NCBI RefSeq assembly: GCF_024400215.1
Contig: NZ_CP053748.1
Coordinates: 5,766,001 to 5,830,000, forward strand
Length of the DNA stretch: 64,000 nucleotides
Direction: 5' to 3'
From: Massilia sp. erpn
Lineage (GTDB): Bacteria > Pseudomonadota > Gammaproteobacteria > Burkholderiales > Burkholderiaceae_D
Shown: in pieces, positions 9,564 through 17,945 of the stretch
How positions within the stretch are numbered: position 1 is the stretch's first letter
Layout of the letters: the number at the start of each line of letters is the position of its first letter
The notes under the pieces: generated by a model
The model's database searches: none
What the model saw: the letters and a program-made list of their open reading frames with translations, nothing else
What the model was told of the DNA's origin: nothing
Made by a program: the position numbers and the translations under genes

Positions 9564-10949
9564 TTACGCCAGCATATCGAATAGCGAGCGCGGTCCGGTG
9601 TAGCCTGGCAGCGCAGGATTATTGCCGGCCTGCTCCTGCTGGGTGTACAGCTTGACCAAGGCATTGGCCTGGGCCGTCAAGGCCTTTGACAGTTCGGCGC
9701 GCTTGCCGTTGAGGTTGGTGATTTCCTTGCCCACGGAAGCTACTTCCCGCTTGAGCGTGCTGTCGGCGCCGGTCAAGCCATCGATGCGGTTGCTCACCTG
9801 GTCGGCAATGCCCTTGCCGCCATTGGTGAACAGGGCCGACACGGCGGCCGGGTCGGCGGCGATCGCCGCCTTGAGTTTTTTCTCGTCGAGCTGGGCCTTG
9901 CCCGAGCTGTCGAAGCTGATGCCGGCCTCGGCCAGCGCCGTGGTCGAAATATTGCCGCCGCCGGTACGCATCAACTGGCTGAGCTGGCTGCTGGCCTGGG
10001 CCACGGCATTGCCGGATTTCAGATCGCCTTTTTGCAGCACCGCCAGACGGGTGTTCAGGCTATTGAAGGCGTCCACGAACTTGCCGACGTTGGATGCGAT
10101 CTGGCTGGCGTCCTGGGTCACCGCCACATCGGTCCTGCCCTTGCCGGTCAGGGTCAGTTTCAGGCCATCGATGGCCTTGTCCAGCGTATTGCTGGCACTC
10201 TGGATCTGCTTGCCATTCACCGTCAACAACGCATCCTGGGCCGCCTGGGTCTGGGCCAGCTTGGAATTGGCCGCGCCGTTATACGCCAGCATATCCTTGA
10301 GCGCCGCATCGCCCGTGACGCTGATGCGCATGCTCTGCGCCTCGCCGTCCGCACCCTTGATCGCCAGCGCGAAACCGCCGCCGGTCTTGACCACGCTGGC
10401 ATCGATGCCGGCCGCCTTGAATGCGGATGCAATGCCGTCCAGGGTGTTATTGCTGCTGTCGATGGTGATGCTCTTGACCGCATCCTTGCCGGGCGTAAAT
10501 CCCTTATCGCCCTGCACGCCAAACTCGACCTTGATGGTGGCCGGCGCGCCGGTGCCGATCTTGGCGCTGTTCGACAGCTGCGTCTCGCTGGTCAAGACCT
10601 GGCCCTGGGCCAGGCGGCTGACATCGACCGCGTAGCTGCCCGCCTTGGCCGTGGCGCCGCTGCTCACCGTCAGCACGCCCTTGCCGGACGAGGTGGCACT
10701 GGTGCTCAGGCCGCTGCCCGACAAACCCTTGGCCACCGCCTGGAAGTCGGCCAGCGCGCTCTGCAGCTGGCCCAGGCCGGACAGCTTGGTCTGGCTGCTG
10801 GCCAGGCTGGTGTTCAGGCGCTGGGCCACGCCCGCCTGGCCGGCGAGTGCGCGCTCCACCTTGGCGTAGACGGCGGACGAGGGCGAGCCGACGCCGCCCA
10901 GGCTGCCGCTATTGCCGTACATGGAAGAAATGATGGAAGGATTGATCAT
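9564..10949 (-). CDS. fliD: Flagellar filament-capping protein FliD (isolated copy)
   Basis: A 461-residue protein with the FliD_N region (AKVERALAGQAGVAQRLNTSL, DFQAVAKGLS) and FliD_C region (DAFNSLNTRLAVLQ, LDEKKLKAAIAADPAAVSALF, ending LYTQQEQAGNNP). Internal Ala/Ser/Gly-rich repeats and a coiled-coil C-terminus fit a cap subunit that folds flagellin at the filament tip. It is unusual in having no flagellin or fliS nearby; its only motility-linked neighbour is the PilZ protein upstream on the same strand. It may be a second cap protein or an adhesin-like derivative. Confidence 0.82.
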   Translation of the reverse strand: MINPSIISSMYGNSGSLGGVGSPSSAVYAKVERALAGQAGVAQRLNTSLASSQTKLSGLGQLQSALADFQAVAKGLSGSGLSTSATSSGKGVLTVSSGATAKAGSYAVDVSRLAQGQVLTSETQLSNSAKIGTGAPATIKVEFGVQGDKGFTPGKDAVKSITIDSSNNTLDGIASAFKAAGIDASVVKTGGGFALAIKGADGEAQSMRISVTGDAALKDMLAYNGAANSKLAQTQAAQDALLTVNGKQIQSASNTLDKAIDGLKLTLTGKGRTDVAVTQDASQIASNVGKFVDAFNSLNTRLAVLQKGDLKSGNAVAQASSQLSQLMRTGGGNISTTALAEAGISFDSSGKAQLDEKKLKAAIAADPAAVSALFTNGGKGIADQVSNRIDGLTGADSTLKREVASVGKEITNLNGKRAELSKALTAQANALVKLYTQQEQAGNNPALPGYTGPRSLFDMLA

Positions 10950-11073
10950 GGCTGAGTATCCGTGGGAAAAGATAGATGGTCCGAGGGATGATCTTAATTA
11001 TTATCCACGTTTGGCGCTTTTTCAAAACGGCGAACAGAGGCGGAATTCCCGCCCTGCCCGCCGCCGCCCCGGC

Positions 11074-11394
11074 TCAGCGCATAAAGCGCGTCAAAGCCGT
11101 CAGTACGGCCTGATCGAGGTTCTGGAAAGCGAAGCCGACCTTGAATTCATCGCCGCTGAAAATGCATTGCGTGACTTTTGAACGGCAAGTCAACAGCTGG
11201 GGCTTGCCCTCCACCAGCATCTCAAACACCACCTGGCCCAGCTTGCCGATCTCGACTTTATGATCGCTTGTCACCGACATGCCGGTGGTGCCGAGGTCGA
11301 AGGTGCGGGCGGCCATCGGGGTGCCGCCATCCATCAAAATCATTGCCTTCACGCGCAGGATCTTGCGCGCCGCTTGTCTTTGGTCTGCTAGCAC
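11074..11394 (-). CDS. PilZ-domain protein
   Basis: A 106-residue single PilZ domain. The c-di-GMP-binding RxxxR box reads R-K-I-L-R at residues 10-14 and the second box is DLGTTGMS (usual D/NxSxxG, with T for S). Such proteins bind c-di-GMP and act through partners, often in motility. It lies 124 bp upstream of the isolated fliD on the same strand. The degenerate second box leaves actual ligand binding uncertain. Confidence 0.8.
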   Translation of the reverse strand: MLADQRQAARKILRVKAMILMDGGTPMAARTFDLGTTGMSVTSDHKVEIGKLGQVVFEMLVEGKPQLLTCRSKVTQCIFSGDEFKVGFAFQNLDQAVLTALTRFMR

Positions 11395-11531
11395 TTTAAT
11401 CGCTCTTTTGAGTATCAGGACGGAAATGGCGCGGAGCGCGCCAAGCCGTGGTGCCAGCGCGCCACGGTGGGAACACGCGGTATTCTACTGCGCATTCAAT
11501 CGCCTAACAGTTCAAAATTGCCAAATACGAA

Positions 11532-12908
11532 CTATTGCAGTTCCCGCAAGCGGCTGAAGGCATCGTCGATGCGCTCGACGGCGATGATGGTCATGCCTTC
11601 CACCGGCTGTTTCGGCACATTCGCCTTGGGAATCATGGCGATCGAGAAGCCCAGCTTGGCCGCCTCGCGCAACCGTTCCTGGCCGCGCGGCGCGGGCCGG
11701 ATCTCGCCCGCCAGCCCGACTTCGCCAAAGACCACGAAACCGGCCGGCAGCGCCTTGTTGCGCATCGAGGAATTGATGGCCAGCAGCACGGCCAGGTCGG
11801 CGGCCGGCTCGGTGATCTTGACCCCGCCGACGGCGTTGATGAACACGTCCTGGTCGAAAGCGGCGATGCCGGCGTGGCGGTGCAGCACGGCCAGCAGCAT
11901 GGCCAGGCGGTTCTGCTCCAGGCCGACCGAGAGGCGGCGCGCGTTGGGCAGGTGGCTGGCGTCGACCAGGGCCTGGATTTCCACCAGCAGCGGGCGGGTG
12001 CCCTCCTGCGTCACCATCACGCAGGAACCGGGCACCTGGTTATCGTGCTGGGACAGGAACAGGGCCGAGGGGTTGGAGACGCCTTTCAAGCCCTTGTCCG
12101 TCATGGCGAACACGCCCAGCTCATTGACCGCGCCGAAGCGGTTCTTGATGGCGCGCACCAGGCGGAAGCTGGAATGGTTGTCGCCCTCGAAATACAGCAC
12201 GGTGTCGACAATGTGTTCCAGCACGCGCGGTCCGGCCAGGGCGCCCTCTTTCGTCACGTGGCCGACCAGGATGATGGTCACGCCGCTCTGCTTGGCCATG
12301 CGCGTCAGCTGGGCCGCGCATTCGCGCACCTGGGCCACCGAGCCGGGGGCCGAACTCAGCGCATCCGAATACAGGGTCTGGATCGAGTCGATCACGGCCA
12401 CCTGCGGCTTCAGCTCATGCAGGGTGTTGAGGATTTTCTCCAGCTGGATTTCGGCCTGCAGCTTCAGCTCATGCGCATCCACGGCCAGGCGCTTGGCGCG
12501 CAGCGCGATCTGGGCGCCCGACTCCTCGCCGCTGACATACAGCACGCTTTTGAGCCGGGCCATATTCGCCAGCGCCTGCAGCAGCAGCGTCGATTTGCCG
12601 ATGCCGGGATCGCCGCCGATCAGCACCACCCCACCGGCCACCAGGCCGCCGCCCAGCACGCGGTCGAATTCCTCGATGCCGGTGCCGAAGCGCGGCACGT
12701 CGAGCGCCTCGATATCCTTCAGCGAGAGCACCGGCGCGGTCTGGGCCAGCGCCTGGTGCGCGCTTTGCGAGAAGCGGTTGGCGCCTGGCGCCTCGATCAC
12801 CGTCTCCACCATCGTATTCCACTGCTGGCAGGCGGCGCACTGGCCGGTCCATTTGCTGCTGGTGCCGCCGCACTCGCTGCAGGTGTAGTTGGTTTTTGCC
12901 TTGGCCAT
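11532..12908 (-). CDS. radA: DNA repair protein RadA (Sms)
   Basis: A 458-residue protein of normal length with an N-terminal C4 zinc finger (CSECGG and CAACQQW), RecA-like ATPase with Walker A GGDPGIGKST, the RadA-specific KNRFG motif, and a C-terminal Lon-protease-like domain. RadA drives branch migration of recombination intermediates. It starts 2 bp after the alr stop codon, so alr-radA forms an operon. Confidence 0.97.
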   Translation of the reverse strand: MAKAKTNYTCSECGGTSSKWTGQCAACQQWNTMVETVIEAPGANRFSQSAHQALAQTAPVLSLKDIEALDVPRFGTGIEEFDRVLGGGLVAGGVVLIGGDPGIGKSTLLLQALANMARLKSVLYVSGEESGAQIALRAKRLAVDAHELKLQAEIQLEKILNTLHELKPQVAVIDSIQTLYSDALSSAPGSVAQVRECAAQLTRMAKQSGVTIILVGHVTKEGALAGPRVLEHIVDTVLYFEGDNHSSFRLVRAIKNRFGAVNELGVFAMTDKGLKGVSNPSALFLSQHDNQVPGSCVMVTQEGTRPLLVEIQALVDASHLPNARRLSVGLEQNRLAMLLAVLHRHAGIAAFDQDVFINAVGGVKITEPAADLAVLLAINSSMRNKALPAGFVVFGEVGLAGEIRPAPRGQERLREAAKLGFSIAMIPKANVPKQPVEGMTIIAVERIDDAFSRLRELQ

Positions 12909-12910
12909 GT

Positions 12911-13999
12911 TCAGCCTTCAACGACCGGCACGCGCGGCGCCAGGGCGCACATCAGCTCATAGCCGATGGTGCCGGCGACCGTCGCCACCTCGTCGATCGG
13001 CATGCCCTCGCCCCACAGCACCACGCGGCTGCCCACCTGCGCCTGCGGCAGCGGCGTCAGGTCCACCGTCAGCATATCCATCGAGACGCGGCCGACGATG
13101 CGGGTGCGCACGCCGTCCACCAGCACCGGCGTATCGACCGGCGCGTGGCGCGGATAACCGTCAGCATAACCGCAAGCCACCACGCCGATGCGCATGCTGC
13201 CCTCCGCCTGGAAGCGGCTGCCGTAGCCGACATAGTCGCCGGCTTCGATCTGCTGGATGCCGATGATTTCGCTGGACAGGGTCATGGTCGGACGCAGGCC
13301 GAACTCCTCGGCGCTCTTGCCGCCCGGCGTGCCGCCGTACAGCATCACGCCGGGGCGGATCCAGTCGCTGACCAGTTCGCCATCCAGCGCCTCCATCTGG
13401 AAGATGCCGGCCGAGTTGGACAAGCTCAGCGGCCCCGCCAAGCCATCCGCGCCCAGCTTGAAGCGGCGGATCTGCTCGCGGATCGGCAGGCAGGCGTGGG
13501 CCGCCTCGTCGGCATTGGCGAAGTGGGTCATCAGGGTGATTTCGCCCACATGCGGGATGGCGCGCAGGCGCGCATAGGCGGCGCGGAAGGCTTCGGGCTT
13601 GAAGCCGAGGCGGTTCATGCCGGTATTCATTTTCAGGTGCACATCGAGCTGGCGCGCGGGGCGCGCCGCTTCCAGCAGCAGCAATTGCTCCTCGCAATGC
13701 ACGGCGCCGTTCAGCTGGTAGCGGTCCATGGTCTGGATATCGGCCGCGTCGAAGAAGCCTTCCAGCATCAGCATGGGCTTGCTCCAGCCCAGTTCGCGCA
13801 GGCGCACTGCATTATCGAATTCGACCAGGGCCAAGCCATCGGCCTCGGCAAAACCACGCATGGCGCGTTCCAGGCCATGCCCATACGCATGCGCCTTCAC
13901 CACCGCCCAGGCCCTCGAACCCGGTGCGCAGGCTTTGGCGCGCGCCAGATTATGTTTCATCGAGTCAATATGGATACTTGCGAGAATCGGCCTAGGCAT
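12911..13999 (-). CDS. alr: Alanine racemase
   Basis: I choose the ATG at 13997-13999 (362 residues, MPRPILASIHID) because a GGAAA ribosome site lies before it; a longer in-frame start at 14014 would include that site. The PLP lysine is in AVVKAHAYGHG, the catalytic tyrosine is in VGYGSRF, and the substrate loop MLYGGTPG is present. It converts L-alanine to D-alanine for peptidoglycan. The close spacing to radA suggests co-transcription. Confidence 0.95.
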   Translation of the reverse strand: MPRPILASIHIDSMKHNLARAKACAPGSRAWAVVKAHAYGHGLERAMRGFAEADGLALVEFDNAVRLRELGWSKPMLMLEGFFDAADIQTMDRYQLNGAVHCEEQLLLLEAARPARQLDVHLKMNTGMNRLGFKPEAFRAAYARLRAIPHVGEITLMTHFANADEAAHACLPIREQIRRFKLGADGLAGPLSLSNSAGIFQMEALDGELVSDWIRPGVMLYGGTPGGKSAEEFGLRPTMTLSSEIIGIQQIEAGDYVGYGSRFQAEGSMRIGVVACGYADGYPRHAPVDTPVLVDGVRTRIVGRVSMDMLTVDLTPLPQAQVGSRVVLWGEGMPIDEVATVAGTIGYELMCALAPRVPVVEG

Positions 14000-14173
14000 G
14001 GAGTTTCCGGACAAAATGAGGGAGCCGGTATTTTACCCGAGCCAGGCGAAAGACATGGCCGCCTTGTCAAGCCCCTTGCGCTATCGTATTCCCGCCGCAC
14101 TGTTACATTTTGCTAGTTTTCCAAGATTCCTCAAAGATATTATTTTTATTTTAACAATCTTAAGGAAAACTCA

Positions 14174-14812
14174 ATGCGTTATCTGCACATCTGCGCTGCC
14201 GCCCTTGCGGCACTGGCTTCCCTGGGCGCCCAGGCCACCGGCTACCGCGAGCTGCCGACCGGCGGCGTACTGCGCGCCGGCGATTTCATCGAAACCGGCG
14301 GCGAATACTGCGTTATTCAGCAGCACGACAGCAATCTGGTGGTCTACAAACGTCCACGCAGCAATACCTGCACCGGCGGCACCCCGATCTGGGCCAGCTA
14401 TTCCAGCGGCGCCACCTATACCGTGATGCAGGCCGACGGCAATCTGGTGCAGTACGACGACGCAGGCAATGCCAAGTGGGCCAGCAACACCGGCGGCCGC
14501 GCACCGGGCAATTATGGCTTCACCGTCCATGCCACCACGGGCGCCCTGAACATTACGCTGTGGGATGCCGAACATCGTTACGGCACGACCTTCTGGTCCA
14601 CCCCCGCCGATCCGAATCCGACGCCACAGCCACCCAATCCTAAACCGCCTGGCTCGACCTGCCCGAACGGTGCCACGCCTGGCATTTACACCGTCTGCAT
14701 CTCACCCAGGATGCAGTCGCGCATGACCTATAAATTCCCGGCCTGCAGCCAGCGCGAAGCACAGATCCTGGCGCTGCAAAACGGCTGGGCCTGGGGTGCC
14801 TGCAATCCATAA
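14174..14812 (+). CDS. Secreted bulb-type mannose-lectin-like protein
   Basis: A 212-residue protein with a Sec signal peptide (cleavage near AQATG). Residues about 25-145 form a B-lectin (beta-prism II) domain with two clear sugar-binding signatures of the QxDxNxVxY type (QHDSNLVVYK and QADGNLVQYD). A Pro/Asn hinge (DPNPTPQPPNPKPPG) then leads to a Cys-containing tail of about 55 residues (CPNG, VCIS, PACSQ, GACNP). An AAGGAAAA ribosome site precedes the ATG. The role could be carbohydrate adhesion or a lectin-like toxin; the sequence does not decide. Confidence 0.78.
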   Translation: MRYLHICAAALAALASLGAQATGYRELPTGGVLRAGDFIETGGEYCVIQQHDSNLVVYKRPRSNTCTGGTPIWASYSSGATYTVMQADGNLVQYDDAGNAKWASNTGGRAPGNYGFTVHATTGALNITLWDAEHRYGTTFWSTPADPNPTPQPPNPKPPGSTCPNGATPGIYTVCISPRMQSRMTYKFPACSQREAQILALQNGWAWGACNP

Positions 14813-14882
14813 ACTGATTCTTTCGGGATGTCCTGGCTGCCGGCCTGCCCGGTTGGCAGCCAGGCAGGCCCAAAACGTCTTG

Positions 14883-15587
14883 ATGAAAAAATTTTTCGCG
14901 CTGGCCGCCATGGCCGCAATCCTGCTCTATTTCGCCTGGCCCAGCGGGCAAAACACCGTGCCGGCAGCACCCTCCGCGCCCATCACCACCGCCGCATCAG
15001 CAGCCGGCAAGACGGCTGTACCAGCTGCGCCGGCCATATCGGGCGCCCCTGACAGCCCATCCTGGGCCCGTTCGCCATTCGGGCGCGCAGTCCCGCTTGC
15101 GGACAGCCGGCCACGGCCCATCGAGCGGCGCAAGGAGCAGATGAAAGCAGGCGGCTACTACACGCCGGAGGAATACTTCACGCTGCCGCTGAAGGAATTG
15201 CAGACGCGGGCCAAGGCCGGCGACATCTATGCCCTGCTGCAGCTGGGCCAGCAATACTATTACGAAGGCCCGGCCCTGCAGGAAGAAGAGGGTTATCAAC
15301 TGGACGAAGATCCCCGCTTCGTCGGCAAGCGCCATTTCGCCGCTGCGGCGGTGGGCGGCCACGGTCAGATGCCCGCGGTTCTGGCCCAGCTGTATGCGGC
15401 GGAAGGCGATATGGTGAATGCCTATGCCTGGCAACTGTTTGGCGAACAGCTGGGCGAACACTATGCGAAGCGGCTGGATATCAGCAAACTCAACAACCAG
15501 GAGCAGAATCTGGCGCAGCAGCAAGCCCGCCAGCTCTTGGGCCGCTTCATGAGCCGCGCGCCGGCGGGCGGCATTCCGCCGCAGTAA
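14883..15587 (+). CDS. Membrane-anchored Sel1-like repeat protein
   Basis: The start at 14883 (MKKFFALAAM) gives 234 residues: an N-terminal membrane anchor or signal, an Ala/Pro/Thr-rich linker to about residue 60, then helices resembling Sel1/TPR units (LQTRAKAGDIYALLQLGQQYYYEG, AAVGGHGQMPAVLAQLYAAEG, VNAYAWQLFGEQLG). Sel1 repeats usually bind proteins. It lies 70 bp after the lectin gene and may share its transcript. I do not recognise a specific family. Confidence 0.65.
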   Translation: MKKFFALAAMAAILLYFAWPSGQNTVPAAPSAPITTAASAAGKTAVPAAPAISGAPDSPSWARSPFGRAVPLADSRPRPIERRKEQMKAGGYYTPEEYFTLPLKELQTRAKAGDIYALLQLGQQYYYEGPALQEEEGYQLDEDPRFVGKRHFAAAAVGGHGQMPAVLAQLYAAEGDMVNAYAWQLFGEQLGEHYAKRLDISKLNNQEQNLAQQQARQLLGRFMSRAPAGGIPPQ

Positions 15588-15679
15588 AGCAGCGGCCCTG
15601 GGCTGGAGGGCCGAAACTACTGACTGTCATATATTTATGGTATAAAGCACGCCAAGATAAGTTTCCAGGTCACCCCAGA

Positions 15680-16942
15680 ATGAATCGTGGTTTTTATACC
15701 ATCATGGCAGCGCAGTTTTTTTCGTCGCTGGCGGATAATGCGCTGCTCTTCGTAGCAATCGACCTGCTCATTTCCATGAAATCCCCGGCGTGGATTACGC
15801 CGCTGCTTAAGCTGTCATTCGTGCTGTTTTACGTGCTGTTGGCCGCTTTTGTAGGCGCTTTCGCCGACGCCCTGCCCAAGGGCCGGGTCATGTTCATCGC
15901 CAACCTGATCAAGATTTTCGGCTGCATGCTGCTCTTCGTGCATGTGCATCCACTTTTGGCTTATGCCATCGTAGGTTTCGGTGCGGCAATTTATTCGCCA
16001 GCCAAATACGGCATCCTGACCGAATTGCTGCCGGCCGAAAAACTGGTGGCCGCCAATGGCTGGATCGAAGGCCTGACCATTTCCTCGATTATTCTGGGCA
16101 CCGTCATGGGCGGCGCCCTGGTTGCGGGCAAGACCGCCACCATGCTGCTCAACTTCGATATGCCGCTGATCGAAACCGGCATCGATACCGTGACCGAATC
16201 GGCCCTGGTGGTGCTGGGCTTCGTATACGTGCTGGCGGCGCTGTTCAATCTGCGCATTCCCGATACCGGCTATGTGTACGAGCACCAGGAACGCAATCCG
16301 GTCAAGCTGATCGCCGATTTCTCCCGCTGCGTCAACATCCTGTGGAAGGATAAGCTGGGCCAGATTTCCCTCGCCGTCACCACCCTGTTCTGGGGCGCCG
16401 GCGCGACCCTGCAATTCATCGTGGTGGAATGGGCCAAGAAGGCGCTGGGCATGAGCTTCGACAAAGCCACCACCCTGGTCGGCGTGGTCGCCATCGGCGT
16501 GGCGGTGGGCGCGGTCATGTCGGCGCGCATCATCACCCTGCGCAACTCGCTCAGCGTGATCCCGCTCGGCATCGCCATGGGCATCATCGTTGCCTGCATG
16601 CCGCTGGTGCATTCGGTGTATGTGGCGTATGCCCTGCTGGTGGTGATCGGCGTGCTGTCCGGCTTCTTCGTGGTGCCGATGAACGCCCTGCTGCAGCACC
16701 GCGGCCACGTGCTGATGAGCGCCGGCCATTCGATCGCTGTGCAGAACTTCAATGAGAACCTGTCCATCCTGACCATGCTGGCGATGTACTCGCTGATGCT
16801 GCGCCTGGGCCTGGGCCTGAACACCATCATCATCATGTTCGGCCTGTCGGTGGCCGGTCTGATGTACTACATCATGCGCCTGCATGCTGCCAATCAGCGC
16901 GAGAAGGATTCGCTCTCGCTGATCGGCGAACACAAACACTGA
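15680..16942 (+). CDS. lplT: Lysophospholipid transporter LplT
   Basis: A 420-residue major-facilitator protein with about 12 membrane segments. The opening MNRGFYTIMAAQFFSSLADNAL and the segment FGAAIYSPAKYGILTELLP are characteristic of LplT, which moves lysophospholipids across the inner membrane for re-acylation. No Aas acyltransferase is fused or adjacent, as is common in betaproteobacteria. It converges with the DUF1853 gene, 1 bp between stop codons. Confidence 0.93.
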   Translation: MNRGFYTIMAAQFFSSLADNALLFVAIDLLISMKSPAWITPLLKLSFVLFYVLLAAFVGAFADALPKGRVMFIANLIKIFGCMLLFVHVHPLLAYAIVGFGAAIYSPAKYGILTELLPAEKLVAANGWIEGLTISSIILGTVMGGALVAGKTATMLLNFDMPLIETGIDTVTESALVVLGFVYVLAALFNLRIPDTGYVYEHQERNPVKLIADFSRCVNILWKDKLGQISLAVTTLFWGAGATLQFIVVEWAKKALGMSFDKATTLVGVVAIGVAVGAVMSARIITLRNSLSVIPLGIAMGIIVACMPLVHSVYVAYALLVVIGVLSGFFVVPMNALLQHRGHVLMSAGHSIAVQNFNENLSILTMLAMYSLMLRLGLGLNTIIIMFGLSVAGLMYYIMRLHAANQREKDSLSLIGEHKH

Positions 16943-16943
16943 T

Positions 16944-17945
16944 CTAGCTGGGCAAGTCGCCCGCGCTGCGGCGGGCGGCGGCACGCTCGCGCCAATCATC
17001 CGGCACGACAAAGGCGCGCTCGGTTTCCAGCAGCCAGCCCGCTTCTTCCCTGACCGTCGCCACCATCACCGGCGACGGGTCTTGCGCAAATTTTTCCCTC
17101 AACAGCGCCTGCAAGGCATCCCGCTCCTGGGCCGGCGGCGTCGGCGCCGGCTCGCCATTGACCGGCGCCGCCGTCGCTTTCAGGGGCGCCAGCCATTGCA
17201 GGCGCGGCATGACGACAAAGCGCTCGCCCGCCACTGCGCCGAATTCCTCCAGCGTGCGCCAATGGCCACGGCAATGACCGGGACTGACGCCTTCGAAGAC
17301 GGGGGGATTCTGCTGCGGGTAGAACAGCCAGCCCTTGATCAGGGCCTGTGCCTTGTCCACCGGCTGCGCCAGCATCGCCTGGGCGGCGGGATGCCAGGCC
17401 AGCTGCAATTGCTGGGCAAAGATCTTGCGCATTTTCAGGCCCAGGGTATCGGCCAGATTGGGACCGACCAGGCGGTTGAAGTTGCCGGGATCGGGCTGGC
17501 CATCCAGCAGATAGAACTTGGTGGCGAATTCGATATGCACCAGCTCTCCCCTCTGCCGCAGCAGGAAGTCGAACTCGCCCACTGTTTCATTGCGCGCCGA
17601 GCGTACTTGCAGGCCATGCGCCTGCAGCACGCCGTGCTGCTCGAAATAGAAGGCCATCAGCTTTTCGGCATACAGGCCAAGGCGGGAATAGAACTTGTTG
17701 CCCAGCGCCGCGTCCAGCGGGGCGGGATCGGCATCCAGCGCGGCCAGCCAGGTGGCGGTGGCGGCGCTGGGTGGGCCCAGGGTGGCGATACGGTCCTGCC
17801 AGTGCGGCGAGGCGGGATCGAGCAGGTCGGGCGAATCCAGCAGCCAGGCCAGGGCGCGCACCGCAGGGCGCGTCAGATGGCCCCAGGCGCGATGGAAGCG
17901 CGCCTGGTAACTCAAGGGACTGGCGCTGTCAGAGGCGTCCAGCAT
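16944..17945 (-). CDS. DUF1853 family protein
   Basis: Starting at the ATG at 17943-17945 the protein has 333 residues. Conserved DUF1853 features include the central FYSRLGLYAEKLMAFYFEQH, EFDFLLRQRGELVHIEFATKFYL and GWLFYPQ segments. The E-FDFLL...H-EFATKFYL pattern resembles a PD-(D/E)XK nuclease core, but no function is established. It is the last gene of the tsaB-rimI-UDG operon and overlaps the upstream gene by 17 bp. Confidence 0.8.
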   Translation of the reverse strand: MLDASDSASPLSYQARFHRAWGHLTRPAVRALAWLLDSPDLLDPASPHWQDRIATLGPPSAATATWLAALDADPAPLDAALGNKFYSRLGLYAEKLMAFYFEQHGVLQAHGLQVRSARNETVGEFDFLLRQRGELVHIEFATKFYLLDGQPDPGNFNRLVGPNLADTLGLKMRKIFAQQLQLAWHPAAQAMLAQPVDKAQALIKGWLFYPQQNPPVFEGVSPGHCRGHWRTLEEFGAVAGERFVVMPRLQWLAPLKATAAPVNGEPAPTPPAQERDALQALLREKFAQDPSPVMVATVREEAGWLLETERAFVVPDDWRERAAARRSAGDLPS

